A DNA stretch of 64,000 nucleotides from Terriglobia bacterium (GCA_020073525.1 JAIQFA010000009.1:36606-100605); one strand, 5' to 3'. Numbered from the stretch's first letter, positions 19,488-30,110 are shown. Notes: generated by a model from the sequence alone, not told the origin. Numbers and translations: made by a program.

Positions 19488-20325
19488 ATGGGTGTCAGGA
19501 AAAGCTTTTTCACGCTCGGTCTTGCTTTGGGTCTGGGATGTCTGCTGTTGCAGCCACAGGCTTCGTTTGCCAGGAAGAACAAGGAGTTCGCCCCCGGCGA
19601 TCGGCAAGAAGCCGTGAGTTGGGTGGAAGAGGGTCTGGCGTGGGGTCACAAGAACATTAAGGTCAGCGACCAATATGTTCTCTGGACTTCAGAGGATGGA
19701 AAATACAATTTTGGCATCGCCCTGGCGCGCGTCGCCTGGACCAAGTTTTCCAATGAAGCCGATGGAAGATATATGATGGCGCGGGTCACGTGGCAGGACT
19801 ACGCCCACGACAACTCGGAGTATGTCCAGCGTCCTTACTACCGTGGCGGTGAATCCAAAGACGAGAAACTCAAGGCCGCACTGGACTTTCTCGCAGCGGA
19901 CGCCCGCCAACAGGTGAAAGCACAACTGGACTCGCAGTTCGAACAGTTCAAAGGGCAGGCGAAGGCTTGGCGCGAAGCGTCGGCCAAGCCCGCAATGCCC
20001 GAGGCCGCGCGCGAACATCAGGTATTGGCCGAATACGCTTTCAAAGAGAAAGATACGGACAAGGCCATCAAGGAATACTCGGCCGCTCTCGAGATCTTTC
20101 CTACCTGGCCGGAAGGGCAGTTCAACTTGGCAACCCTGGCGGGAGAAAAGAAGTTCTACGAGACGGCCATCTTCCACATGAAGGAATACCTGGAACTGGT
20201 TCCCGACTCGAGCGACGCAGGCGGCCAAGGATAGCGTCATTATCTGGAAAGACAAGGTGAACACGATCTACTCGGCGAACGCAAACAGCGGTTCGTCGGC
20301 GCAACTGAAGAAAGTGAAGTACTGA
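19488..20325 (+). CDS. Secreted TPR protein, interrupted by a frameshift near 20218
   Basis: The first frame (to a TAG at 20232-20234) gives 248 residues: a signal peptide (ending PQASFA), an uncharacterised middle, and TPR-like repeats (KEKDTDKAIKEYSAALEIFP and ETAIFHMKEYLELVPDS). From about 20221 a second frame reads AAKDSVIIWKDKVNTIYSAN and ends at a TGA at 20323-20325, a natural continuation of the last TPR. Adding one base after GACGC near 20216 would join the frames. Either a real one-base deletion or a sequencing error. AGGAG lies eight bases before the ATG. Divergent from the 798-residue protein gene. Confidence 0.75.
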
Positions 20326-20358
20326 TCGTAATAGGCCATCGCTAACAACCTGCTCTGG

Positions 20359-20390
20359 GAGTTCGCAATCGGTTCTCCGATTGCGAACTC
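20359..20390. terminator. Bidirectional hairpin between convergent genes
   Basis: A perfect 14-base-pair stem, GAGTTCGCAATCGG / CCGATTGCGAACTC, with a TTCT loop lies between the TPR gene end (20325) and the stop of the convergent gene (20397). No long T tract follows on either strand, so it may be a weak terminator or an RNA-stabilising hairpin. Confidence 0.6.
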
Positions 20391-20396
20391 GTCATC

Positions 20397-21425
20397 CTAC
20401 TGCTTTTCTCGCTTCTGCAAATCCTCAGGCTGGTTGTCTGTTTTCGGCCGCGCCGCGGTGGGCTCCGGCTTCCACGTACCTGCATTTACGGGAGCCGACG
20501 GGTTCACCCCGAAGTCCCACACATAGAGGTTCATTCCTTCCTTTCCCAGCATCTCGGCGACAGCGTATTCGCCGCTCGCGAGAGATTCGGTGGGTGTGAG
20601 CTTGACCCAGCCTCCGTTCATGGCAGTGACCGTGGCCGCTACAAACCGCTGGTCGGTTCTTATCTTTCCAGTGACTGCAACTTTGACTGCGCCGGCAACG
20701 CGTTTGCCGCCTTTGGCCTCGATGCGGATGATCTTGAAACGCTCGGTGGGCGGCAGCGGCGGCGGCTCGCCAGTGGCTTGCGCAACTGCGGGCGCTCCCT
20801 CGTTCGCGTCGATGTTGATGTAGAGCGAAGGTACGGCCGTGTGCGACTGAATCTTGGCATGCGTTCCGGGAAGTTCAATCGTTTGCTTGACCCCGGCCAG
20901 CGGGTTGATCGTCGCCCGCAGAATATTCGCTTTGGTGTTCTTGTCGAGGTCGGTGCCTGATTGCTGCAACTCGGCCAACTCGGGCTGGTCTTGGTAAGTA
21001 TCCAGGAGGAAGATGCCGCCCTCGTCGGGCAGCCGCAGGCCGGCCGCAACCTCGGGAGAACGGGCTTGTTCCGCTTTCCGTTCAGCCTCGAGCGCCTTGT
21101 CGAGTTCAGCCGCCTCCGGAGCGAGCTTGCCCTGCTGGCGACCTTGCTCGAATTTATCGGTGGCGTCCCAGTCGATCAGCGATTTCGGGACTTCCTCCCA
21201 TTCACCACGTTCGGCACTAAAATACCGCACGCGGTCGCCATGAACCTCATACTTGGTGACGGACTGGTAGGAGCCGTCTTTCAGGATGAGGCGGCGGGCC
21301 TGGGTCTGGGCGGGAGCGGGAATTTGGGCCTGAGAGAACTGAGCTGGGCAAAGCGAGACAAGCGTGAGAATTGCCGTCGCCAGAACCTCGCTCCTGATAA
21401 GGAATGATTTCATGCCGCGAAACAT
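20397..21425 (-). CDS. Secreted protein of unknown function
   Basis: About 342 residues from ATG 21425 (AAGG six bases upstream); the open frame runs further up into a palindromic repeat but has no better start. A signal peptide (about 5-35, ending SQAQ) is followed by RRLILKDGSYQSVTKYEVHG and WEEVPKSLIDW, a pattern seen in acidobacterial exported proteins. A mid region GGIFLLDTYQDQPELAELQQ and a C-terminal beta-rich domain (FKIIRIEAKGGKRVAGAVKV) follow. No catalytic motif is visible. Convergent with the TPR gene. Confidence 0.68.
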   Translation of the reverse strand: MFRGMKSFLIRSEVLATAILTLVSLCPAQFSQAQIPAPAQTQARRLILKDGSYQSVTKYEVHGDRVRYFSAERGEWEEVPKSLIDWDATDKFEQGRQQGKLAPEAAELDKALEAERKAEQARSPEVAAGLRLPDEGGIFLLDTYQDQPELAELQQSGTDLDKNTKANILRATINPLAGVKQTIELPGTHAKIQSHTAVPSLYINIDANEGAPAVAQATGEPPPLPPTERFKIIRIEAKGGKRVAGAVKVAVTGKIRTDQRFVAATVTAMNGGWVKLTPTESLASGEYAVAEMLGKEGMNLYVWDFGVNPSAPVNAGTWKPEPTAARPKTDNQPEDLQKREKQ

Positions 21426-21521
21426 TATCGGCCTTTTCCAGTGCTTCCGAAAGGTTGGATGCGGGCTGATCTGCTCGCTTGACGAAAAAGATAGACGCGC
21501 TGGCAATGTTGCGATGACACC

Positions 21522-21588
21522 CCTGTGTACCTCTGTGTCCCCTGTGGTTAACGTTCTTGAAACCACGGGGGACACAGAGGTACACAGG
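21522..21588. repeat. Palindromic element (CCTGTGTACCTCTGTG type)
   Basis: The left arm CCTGTGTACCTCTGTGTCCC is matched by the inverted right arm GGGACACAGAGGTACACAGG, with CTGTGGTT/AACCAC pairing further in around ACGTTCTTGA. It lies between the ppc stop (21621) and the start of the preceding minus-strand gene. Confidence 0.85.
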
Positions 21589-21620
21589 GAAATCTCCGTT
21601 TCATCATTCGGCGCGCGCCG

Positions 21621-24413
21621 CTATCCCGTGTTGTGCAAGCCGGCGGCGATGCCGTTCATGGTGGCGCCGATGGCATAGTCCAGAGATGGATCGAGAGGCG
21701 CATTCGCTCCGGCAGCGCGCTTGCGACGCAGCAGATCCACCTGAATCAGGCTGAGCGGATCGACGTACGGGTTACGCAGGCGCACTGACCGAAACAGGAC
21801 AGGATTCTTTTCCAATAGTTCTTTTTGACCGGTGATGGTGAGAATGAGCCGGCCCGTGCGCTCGAATTCCTTCTGCAGCATTTTGAAGATGCGGTCGCCG
21901 AGAGCCGCATCGGTGACCAGATCGGCATAGATGCGGGCGATGGCAAAGTCCGCCTTGGCCATGGCGATTTCCACGCTGCGAATCAGGCTCGCAAAGAGTG
22001 GAAAGCCGCGCATCATTTCGCCCAGGAGTTGCACTTGCGCGGCGCCGCGGCGCGCGAAGCGGTCGATGGCGTAGCCGACTCCGAACCACGCGGGAACGGC
22101 ATGGCGGCTCTGCATCCATCCAAAGACCCACGGAATGGCACGCAGGTCTTCGAGGCTGCGATTGGCGGCGCGGCGCGCCGGGCGCGAACCGATGCGGGCA
22201 TGCTCCAGTTCATTCACCGGCGTGGCCTGCTCGAAATATTCGAGCACTTCAGGATTTTCGGCGATGTGTTTCCGGTAGAACGCGAAAGCGCCGGCGGACA
22301 TCGTCTCCATAGCCTCGTCCCAGCATTGCTTGGCTTCGGTGGAGACTTGCGCCGGCATGGTTACGGCTTCTAGACAGGCCGCGATCATGATTTCGAGGTT
22401 CCACTCGGCAAGCACGGGGTCCGCATATTTCCAACTCAAGACTTCGCCTTGCTCGGTAATGCGGATCTCGCCCGAGAAATCGCCGGCGGGCTGGGCGAGG
22501 ATGGCGGCATGGGTGGGGCCTCCACCGCGGCCCACGGTTCCGCCGCGGCCGTGGAACAGGCGCAGATTCACATCACACTCGCGCGCAGCCTCGTGCAGGT
22601 GGTGCTGCGCTTTGTGCAATTCCCAAGTGCTGGTCAGCATGCCTCCGTCTTTGTTGGAGTCGGAGTAGCCAAGCATGACTTCGTGCGCGCGTCCCCAGGA
22701 GTTGAGCAGCGGCTGGTACTCGGGAGCCTTCCAGACGCGGCGCATAATGGTGGCGGAGGAGCGCAGCGCCTCGATCGATTCGAAGAGCGGCACAGGCATC
22801 AGGCCGGGATCGCCGTTGCTGGCTGCGGCCGAGACGCCTCCGAGCCCGGCGAGCCGCACCACCGCGAAGATGTCATGTTCCGACTGGGTGTTGCTGATGA
22901 CAAAATTGCGAATTGCCTTTGCGGAGTGCGTCTTTTTTAGTTCCGCGATGGCGCGGAAGGTATCGATCAGCTCGACCGATTGCGCGGAGGCCTCTGGCGG
23001 AAACCGAGTTCCTCCCGGCCGCTTTCCCGCGGACGCCAGTTCCGCGAGCGCCTGGGAATGTACGCGGGCGTTCTGGCGAATATCGAGTGCATGCAAATGG
23101 AAGCCAAACGTTTGCACCTTGCGCAAAAGTGGTGAGACGAGTTCCGCCAATCGCTGGCCATGGTTCGCGCTGAGGCTGTCGCACATGATCCTGAGATCTT
23201 CTTCAAATTGTTGCGGCGACTTGTAGGCTTGTGCATGCTTCGATGATTTGCGGCTAAAGCGCAAACGGGCAATCAAAAACTCGAGGAAGTGGCGGTAGAG
23301 TTCGGCGGCGGTGATCTGTTTCCAGCGGGAATATTTTTCACCAAGTTTTTCGTCGTATTCGCGAACACGCCGGGCAAGCGCCTCGGACACGCCAATTCGG
23401 CGGGTGGACATGCTCAGATGCCCAATCAGACGCACGGTTTCGCCGATGTAGTGGTCGATAATGACGTGCCGCGCCATGTCGAGCGCCTCGCGCGTCGAGG
23501 CGGCGGTGACGAAGGGATTGCCGTCGCGGTCGCCCCCGATCCACGAGCCGAAAGAGAGGAGGTCCGAAACATCGGTAGAGACGCGGCAAGCCGCGTCTCT
23601 ACAGCAACCATAGACATCGCGCAGCGATTCTTCGAGTTCCGCGAAAAGCCGCGGAAGAGTTTCGAACAGAACCATGGGAAAGTAGTCGAGCCCCATGTGA
23701 ATCTCGTCGCGCACGGTGGGCTTGTTGAGGCGCACTTCGTCGGTCTGCCAGAGCGCGGTGATCTCGGCGAGGATCAGCGATTCGTACTCGCGGGCATCCG
23801 AGTCGGCAAGTGGCAACTGATCGAGGCGCTCAAGATAGCCCGCGATGCAGCGGCGTTTCAGGCGGATCGTATGACGCGTGATTTCGGTTGGGTGCGCGGT
23901 AAAGACGGGAGTCACTTTGACCTTGTCGAGCGAGGCGAGCATGGCGTCGGCGCTCACTCCCGCGGACTTCATGCGGACAAGCGTGCCGCGGAACGAGCCC
24001 TCCACGGGGGTCTTCCCTGCCAGCAGGTGAGCCGCGCGGCGGCGGCGCTTGCGATGATTGGTTTCGGCAAGGTTGGTGAGTTCGAAATAGATGGCGAAGG
24101 CCTTGGTGATCCGATATGCATTTTCGAGCGAAAGGCCGCTGATAATCTCGCGGGCATTCGCCATCAGGCTGTCGAGTTCGGAAGTGGCGCCGGTTGAGGA
24201 CTCGCGATGCTGGATCAGCAAGCGGCGCAACTGCTCTACCACACCGAAAAATGCTTCGCCTTCCTGCTCAACCAGCACACGGCCAAGCAGAATGCCCAGG
24301 GAGCGCACGTCGCGGCGCAGGGGAAGTTCTTTCGCCGGATCGGCAGTGTCGGCCGTCAACTCAGCCAGCCGCACGGCGGGAGCGCCGTCGCTCCAGAGGG
24401 GATTGTCAGCCAT
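21621..24413 (-). CDS. ppc: Phosphoenolpyruvate carboxylase
   Basis: A 930-residue cytosolic enzyme fixing bicarbonate onto PEP to give oxaloacetate, feeding the TCA cycle. The catalytic His is in FTAHPTEITR (about residue 172). The phosphate and bicarbonate motifs FGSWIGGDRDGNPFVT, GYSDSNKDGGMLTS and FHGRGGTVGRGGGP are all intact, and the C terminus ends with the regulatory-site Gly after Asn-Thr. A non-conserved insertion (CCRDAACRVSTD, about residues 270-282) is encoded by a perfect 28-base palindrome just before the FGSWIGGD motif. Otherwise ordinary. It is divergent from the esterase gene. Confidence 0.96.
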   Translation of the reverse strand: MADNPLWSDGAPAVRLAELTADTADPAKELPLRRDVRSLGILLGRVLVEQEGEAFFGVVEQLRRLLIQHRESSTGATSELDSLMANAREIISGLSLENAYRITKAFAIYFELTNLAETNHRKRRRRAAHLLAGKTPVEGSFRGTLVRMKSAGVSADAMLASLDKVKVTPVFTAHPTEITRHTIRLKRRCIAGYLERLDQLPLADSDAREYESLILAEITALWQTDEVRLNKPTVRDEIHMGLDYFPMVLFETLPRLFAELEESLRDVYGCCRDAACRVSTDVSDLLSFGSWIGGDRDGNPFVTAASTREALDMARHVIIDHYIGETVRLIGHLSMSTRRIGVSEALARRVREYDEKLGEKYSRWKQITAAELYRHFLEFLIARLRFSRKSSKHAQAYKSPQQFEEDLRIMCDSLSANHGQRLAELVSPLLRKVQTFGFHLHALDIRQNARVHSQALAELASAGKRPGGTRFPPEASAQSVELIDTFRAIAELKKTHSAKAIRNFVISNTQSEHDIFAVVRLAGLGGVSAAASNGDPGLMPVPLFESIEALRSSATIMRRVWKAPEYQPLLNSWGRAHEVMLGYSDSNKDGGMLTSTWELHKAQHHLHEAARECDVNLRLFHGRGGTVGRGGGPTHAAILAQPAGDFSGEIRITEQGEVLSWKYADPVLAEWNLEIMIAACLEAVTMPAQVSTEAKQCWDEAMETMSAGAFAFYRKHIAENPEVLEYFEQATPVNELEHARIGSRPARRAANRSLEDLRAIPWVFGWMQSRHAVPAWFGVGYAIDRFARRGAAQVQLLGEMMRGFPLFASLIRSVEIAMAKADFAIARIYADLVTDAALGDRIFKMLQKEFERTGRLILTITGQKELLEKNPVLFRSVRLRNPYVDPLSLIQVDLLRRKRAAGANAPLDPSLDYAIGATMNGIAAGLHNTG
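23575..23602. repeat. Family B palindrome inside the ppc coding sequence
   Basis: GTAGAGACGCGG-CAAG-CCGCGTCTCTAC is a perfect 12-base-pair palindrome with a four-base loop. It matches the right half of the elements at 6241 and 49878. It is translated in frame within ppc, immediately upstream of a strictly conserved catalytic block. Confidence 0.9.
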
Positions 24414-24494
24414 GGGATATTTTAGCGGAAGAGATAAATCTGTTGGGATTGCCGTTAGCTTTGTTGTGCATCGTAGGGGACACAGCGTTCGACT

Positions 24495-25397
24495 ATGATT
24501 GTGCCTTCCATGACGGCCGACAGGCTCGTGTATTTGATCATCGCGTGTTTTTGCGGCATCTCGCTGCTCTTGACGGCGTGCAACAAGAAGAAACAGGAAA
24601 CGCCTCCAGATCGTCCTCGACTTACTCCCAATGTAGTCCTGCGGGACTTCACGTTCCGAAGTGCCGCCCTCAACCGGGACATGCAGTATCGCATCGTGAT
24701 GCCCGCGAGTGTTGCCATGGGAGCAAAGCTGCCGGTCGTCTATTTATTGCACGGCGGAGGCGGCAATTTTCGCGACTGGTCCAACTATTCTGACTCGGCA
24801 AGGTTCGCTGAGCGGGGGCTTATTCTCGTGATGCCGGAGGGCGATGAATCGTACTATGTGAATGCGGTCGAGCGGCCGCAGGATCGGTACGAGGACTACA
24901 TCGTGAACGATCTCATCGCCGACGTCGAGCATAGGTTTGCAGTGGCACCGGGGCGAGCAAATCGCGCCATCGTCGGAGTGTCCATGGGCGGGTTTGGTGC
25001 AGTTAAACTGGCACTCAGCCATCCGAACCTGTTTGCTTTTGCGGCCGGGATCAGTCCGGCTACCGATGTTCCCAACCGCCCGTTTTCCATCAAGCGGATT
25101 TCGCAATGGCAGCACCATCGTTCAATCTTTGGACCGTGGGGAAGTCAGGAGCGCCACAACGGCGACCCTTTTGTGCTTGCTCAATCCGCCGATCCTGCAA
25201 AAACACCGTATTTGTTTCTCACCTGCGGCGACCAGGAAGGGTTGCTACCCGCGAACCGCAATTTCGCTGCGCTACTGGAGAAACGCCATTTTCAATACGA
25301 GTTCCATGTGGCTCCGGGTGGCCACAACTGGAACCAATGGGACCAACGGTTGCCCAGTGTGTTTCAAAGATTGGGGGAGCACCTAGGTTCAAACTGA
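24495..25397 (+). CDS. Lipoprotein esterase, esterase D/antigen 85-like alpha/beta hydrolase
   Basis: A 300-residue protein with a lipoprotein signal peptide and lipobox LLTAC (Cys29). It has an esterase D-like alpha/beta-hydrolase fold: HGGGGNFRDW forms the oxyanion region, the nucleophile Ser is in GVSMGGFGA, and a C-terminal His is in GGHNWNQW. It probably hydrolyses an ester (a feruloyl-, acetyl- or mycolyl-type substrate is seen in relatives) at the membrane surface. The start at 24495 is not marked by a clear ribosome site, and ATG 24510 is an alternative. It stands between ppc (divergent) and pyrG. Confidence 0.85.
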   Translation: MIVPSMTADRLVYLIIACFCGISLLLTACNKKKQETPPDRPRLTPNVVLRDFTFRSAALNRDMQYRIVMPASVAMGAKLPVVYLLHGGGGNFRDWSNYSDSARFAERGLILVMPEGDESYYVNAVERPQDRYEDYIVNDLIADVEHRFAVAPGRANRAIVGVSMGGFGAVKLALSHPNLFAFAAGISPATDVPNRPFSIKRISQWQHHRSIFGPWGSQERHNGDPFVLAQSADPAKTPYLFLTCGDQEGLLPANRNFAALLEKRHFQYEFHVAPGGHNWNQWDQRLPSVFQRLGEHLGSN

Positions 25398-25414
25398 CGG
25401 CTGAAAGCTGATAG

Positions 25415-27193
<1,779 letters not shown>

Positions 27194-27294
27194 ATTCACC
27201 GCCGAGACGCAGAAGGCGCCGAGAAGAACTTTAAGAAGACTTGTCATCCTGAGCGCAGCGAAGGACCTGCTTTTCTCGGCGTCTCGGCGGTAAT
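27194..27294. repeat. Palindromic element, family A copy 2
   Basis: The arms ATTCACCGCCGAGACGC and GCGTCTCGGCGGTAAT frame a centre containing GTCATCCTGAGCGCAGCGAA. It is the same element as 4871-4996. It starts at the pyrG stop codon and ends six bases before the kdsA start. Confidence 0.85.
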
Positions 27295-27299
27295 AGACT

Positions 27300-28148
27300 T
27301 TGACCTTATCCTTCCAAATCGATAACGTTCGCGTCGGCGGCGGAGACCTGTTCCTCATTGCCGGACCTTGCGTGATTGAGAGCGAAGAGCACGCCCTGCG
27401 CATGGCGGAGATCATCAAGGGCGTGGCGCGTTCGCTGAATTTCCCATTCATCTTCAAAGCGTCGTACGACAAGGCGAACCGCACGTCAATCCGCAGCTAT
27501 CGGGGGCCGGGAATGAAGGAAGGCCTGCGCATTCTAAAAAAAGTCAAAGATGAAATACACATTCCGGTGCTGACCGATGTGCATCAGGTTGCCGACGTCG
27601 CTGCGGTCGCCGAAGTCGTGGACGTGCTGCAGATTCCCGCATTTCTCTGCCGCCAGACTGATCTGGTGGTGGCTGCGGCGCTCAGCGGGCGTCCGGTGAA
27701 TATCAAGAAGGGTCAGTTCGTTTCGCCCTGGGACATGAAGCACGCCGTCGCCAAGTGCCACGACGCCGGAAATGGCCAGGTATTTGTAACGGAGCGCGGC
27801 TCGAGTTTTGGCTATAACAACCTCGTCGTGGACATGCGCTCGCTCGCCATCATGCGCAAATTTGCGCCGGTGGTATTCGACGCGACCCACTCGGTGCAAC
27901 TGCCATCGGCCTCGCACGGCGATGAAGATCAACCCGCCGTGAGCGGAGGCCAGCCCGAGTTCATCCCCGTGCTTTCACGCGCGGCGGTGGCGGCCGGTGT
28001 CGACGGTGTTTTCATGGAAGTCCACGACAATCCGAAGGAAGCAAAAAGCGACGGCGCCAACGCGCTCGACACGCGCAACCTGCGCGGCCTGCTGAAAGAA
28101 TTGCAGGCGGTGAAGAAGTCGCTGGACGCAGCGCACGCCACCCCGTAG
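27300..28148 (+). CDS. kdsA: 3-deoxy-8-phosphooctulonate (Kdo-8-P) synthase
   Basis: A 282-residue TIM-barrel aldolase joining PEP and arabinose 5-phosphate to Kdo-8-phosphate. Conserved motifs are [42 protein letters not shown] and [10 protein letters not shown]. The Cys in AGPC (Cys24) marks the metal-dependent class; the metal-independent enzymes have Asn here. The start is a TTG at 27300, only six bases after a palindromic repeat, and no clear ribosome site is visible. That suggests low initiation or use of the repeat. KdsD supplies its substrate, and KdsC removes the phosphate from its product. Confidence 0.94.
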   Translation: MTLSFQIDNVRVGGGDLFLIAGPCVIESEEHALRMAEIIKGVARSLNFPFIFKASYDKANRTSIRSYRGPGMKEGLRILKKVKDEIHIPVLTDVHQVADVAAVAEVVDVLQIPAFLCRQTDLVVAAALSGRPVNIKKGQFVSPWDMKHAVAKCHDAGNGQVFVTERGSSFGYNNLVVDMRSLAIMRKFAPVVFDATHSVQLPSASHGDEDQPAVSGGQPEFIPVLSRAAVAAGVDGVFMEVHDNPKEAKSDGANALDTRNLRGLLKELQAVKKSLDAAHATP

Positions 28149-28265
28149 CTGCGAAGCAGCGTAAGAATGCAGCCCACGGCGCAAGCCGTGGGTGAAAAGG
28201 CAAGAATGATTCAGCCCCAACGGGGCGAAAGAAGAGTTCTCACGCCCACGCTGAGGCCCCGCGGC
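28146..28265. repeat. Interspersed element, family C copy 1
   Basis: Begins AGCTGCGAAGCAGCGTAAGA, continues with the hairpin GCCCACGGC-GCAA-GCCGTGGGT, then CAGCCCCAACGGGGCGAAAG, and ends near CCCCGCGGCG. Two further copies are at 28929-29045 and 63840-64000 (inverted). Confidence 0.85.
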
Positions 28266-28279
28266 GATAGAATGTAAAG

Positions 28280-28489
28280 ATGTACCACTACAATCCCGCG
28301 ACCGCCCTTGAAGAACTGACCGAAGACTCGACCCTGCCTAATCCCGTCCACGTCCGCGACATGATGCTCCGCCACAAACTCACCGCCGACGAGTCGCTGG
28401 AGCTGAACCGTAAGTTCGTCGAATACCAGAAAGTTTTCGGTGAAGCGCAAAAGCTGGGCAAGGAAATCTTGAAGCGCCTGGCAGCGTAG
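28280..28489 (+). CDS. Small protein of unknown function
   Basis: A 69-residue, charged, mostly helical protein (MYHYNPATALEELTEDSTLP to the end LGKEILKRLAA). I do not recognise the family. The composition, clean ATG and absence of overlap with another gene favour a real gene; the ribosome site is weak. It lies downstream of kdsA on the same strand, separated by a family C repeat. The helical KFVEYQKVFGEAQKLGKEIL segment could be amphipathic and mediate dimerisation. Confidence 0.55.
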   Translation: MYHYNPATALEELTEDSTLPNPVHVRDMMLRHKLTADESLELNRKFVEYQKVFGEAQKLGKEILKRLAA

Positions 28490-28580
28490 TCAGCAAGTCT
28501 TACGTAGGGGCTGACGCATTCATCCGCCAGCGGGCAAAGCCCGCCAGCGATCTCGTCGATGTCACTCCCCGGTGGATAGA

Positions 28581-28883
28581 TCAGGCTTTGCCATGGATCT
28601 TAGCCCACCACCAGCGCACGCCAACAAACAGAAAACGCCAGTCGTGGAAGAATTCCGGCGGCTTGCCCTCGAAGGCGTGCCCTACAAATTGGAAAGCCCA
28701 TCCGATGAGGAACAGAGCCAACGCATACATCCACAGGCGGTGGAAGAAGATGCTGGCGATCAAAGCCGCGCCCGAGAGCAGGATGGTAGGAATGCCCAGC
28801 GTGTGACACACCCGGTTCACCGGATGCTGATGACTAGAGCCGTATTGCGCGATCCACTGCTCGTTGCTGCGTCCGCCCAGCAC
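28581..28883 (-). CDS. Mpo1-like / DUF962 membrane protein
   Basis: A 100-residue protein with two hydrophobic segments and the family's conserved histidines: HQHPVNRVCHTLGIP near residue 20 and FQFVGHAFEGKPPEF near residue 70. In yeast the family member Mpo1 is an Fe(II)-dependent dioxygenase in alpha-oxidation of 2-hydroxy fatty acids. Bacterial members have similar His ligands but unproven roles. The start is a GTG at 28883. The gene is flanked by two family C repeats. Confidence 0.82.
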   Translation of the reverse strand: MLGGRSNEQWIAQYGSSHQHPVNRVCHTLGIPTILLSGAALIASIFFHRLWMYALALFLIGWAFQFVGHAFEGKPPEFFHDWRFLFVGVRWWWAKIHGKA

Positions 28884-28928
28884 GCGCAGGATGATATCAT
28901 GATCAGCACCGGGAAAATGACACTACCC

Positions 28929-29045
28929 CAGCCGCGAAGCGGCGCAAGAATATAGCCCACGGCGCAAGCCGTGGGTGCAAGGTGAAAATCGACAGAGCCG
29001 CGGAACGGCGAAAGAAGAGTTCTCACACAGACTCTGAAGCGCTGG
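28929..29045. repeat. Interspersed element, family C copy 2
   Basis: Reads CAGCCGCGAAGCGGCGCAAG, then the hairpin GCCCACGGC-GCAA-GCCGTGGGT, then GAGCCGCGGAACGGCGAAAG and GAGTTCTCACACAGACTCTG. It agrees closely with 28146-28265 and with the inverted copy at the window end. Confidence 0.85.
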
Positions 29046-29052
29046 ACGGCAC

Positions 29053-29514
29053 TCAATCGGATGATTGCTTTGCGGGAATCAGAACCGTAACTGCCGCGAT
29101 GCACTTCCACGTGCCGTTGATTTTCACCCACGTATCCACAAAGCGCTCCCGGTGCACATACGTTTTCCCTTTCTCCACACCCTTGGTGCGAAATACTCCT
29201 ACCACCACCGCCGAATCACCGTAGACCTGCACCGTGCTCTGTTCCGTCACTGCCTGCGATGGTTGGTAGCCCGGCGCTTTGATGCCCGTCAGGAATTCAC
29301 TCTTCGTCTCAATGCTGCCATCAATATCCACGGAAACGAAGCTGTCCGCCAGAAGCATGTCCAGAGCCTTCGTGTCTTTTGTTTCCAGAGCGTGGTTCCA
29401 CGAATTATCCAAAGCCTGCACGCGTGCGCCTTCATCCGAAGAGTTGCCCTGCCCCGCCAACGCAATTGCCACGCCGAGCAGCAACACAATTCCCGCGGCA
29501 ATGGTCCGTTTCAT
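29053..29514 (-). CDS. Secreted SnoaL/DUF4440-like protein
   Basis: 153 residues from ATG 29514, chosen because GGAGG lies upstream and the result is a clean signal peptide (MKRTIAAGIVLLLGVAIALA). The rest is an NTF2-fold domain: VQALDNSWNHALETKDTKAL, LLADSFVSVDIDG and VDTWVKINGTWKCIAAVTV. Such domains bind small hydrophobic ligands or act as isomerases. No catalytic residue can be named here. Stands alone. Confidence 0.82.
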   Translation of the reverse strand: MKRTIAAGIVLLLGVAIALAGQGNSSDEGARVQALDNSWNHALETKDTKALDMLLADSFVSVDIDGSIETKSEFLTGIKAPGYQPSQAVTEQSTVQVYGDSAVVVGVFRTKGVEKGKTYVHRERFVDTWVKINGTWKCIAAVTVLIPAKQSSD

Positions 29515-29689
29515 CGACAAGAAGACCTCCTCGCATACACAGGCAAAATTGCTGGGATGCAAACTTTAAGAATAGGACGACTAGACCTGCATGACGAGCA
29601 AAATCTGTGTTGCGAGGCGAGATGCCACAGATGCCGTGAGGGTCGTATCGCCCCCTGCTCTGCGTCCTTACCCGATGCGCTGGACAAGT

Positions 29690-30105
29690 AATCGGCATAG
29701 GGGGGAGAGTCGCCTCTCCTCCCCTGCCACACCACCGTGCATGCGGGTCCGCATACGGCGGTTCGATAAGTTAGTCCCACCAATGAACTGGCAGGCTGAG
29801 CGTTCGCAGTTTGGGGACGCCGTGCGGGTTTCACTTCTCGGGTCAGCATCCATTGCGGCTTCACCGCGCCGTGCCCACCAAAGGCCCGCCGAAGCGGGTT
29901 GGCTAGTGCACTACCCTCATCGAGACCCAAGCACTACTTGCCCTTCGTATCGTTCGGGCCTTCGCCGTTTGCGTGGCTGCTACGCCCTCTGCTGACTTCT
30001 GCTGTACGGTCAGAGCACCTTACGCCCTTGCGCTTCGCTACCCTTCACCTCCATCAGGTTGGGACGGGACTTACACCCGTAGCTGCCGAACATGCTCGGC
30101 GTACA
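29690..30105 (-). mobile_element. Group II intron remnant lacking its reverse transcriptase
   Basis: On the minus strand the 3' end carries a domain V/VI-like stretch, GAACCGCCGTATGCGG then CGCATGCACGGTGGTGTGG. A GGGGAGGAGAGG/ACTCTCCCCC stem follows, ending near GCCGAT. The 5' part has the domain I-like segment TACGGGTGTAAGTCCCGTC, GGTGAAGGGTAGCGAAGC and AAGTCAGCAGAGG, familiar from introns with reverse transcriptases. About 420 bases survive and no reverse transcriptase frame remains. Its 5' end touches the terminator at 30111-30141, as expected for introns that insert after terminators. Boundaries are approximate. Confidence 0.7.
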
Positions 30106-30110
30106 AGAAA

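Noticed and set aside
28000..29000. CRISPR-like array from the repeated hairpins
   Set aside because: The repeats are long, few and not evenly spaced with spacers of constant length, and no cas gene is present.
29511..29930. Minus-strand frame of 139 codons over the intron remnant
   Set aside because: It reads through structured intron RNA sequence; frames like this are commonly predicted from intron ends and are not conserved proteins.
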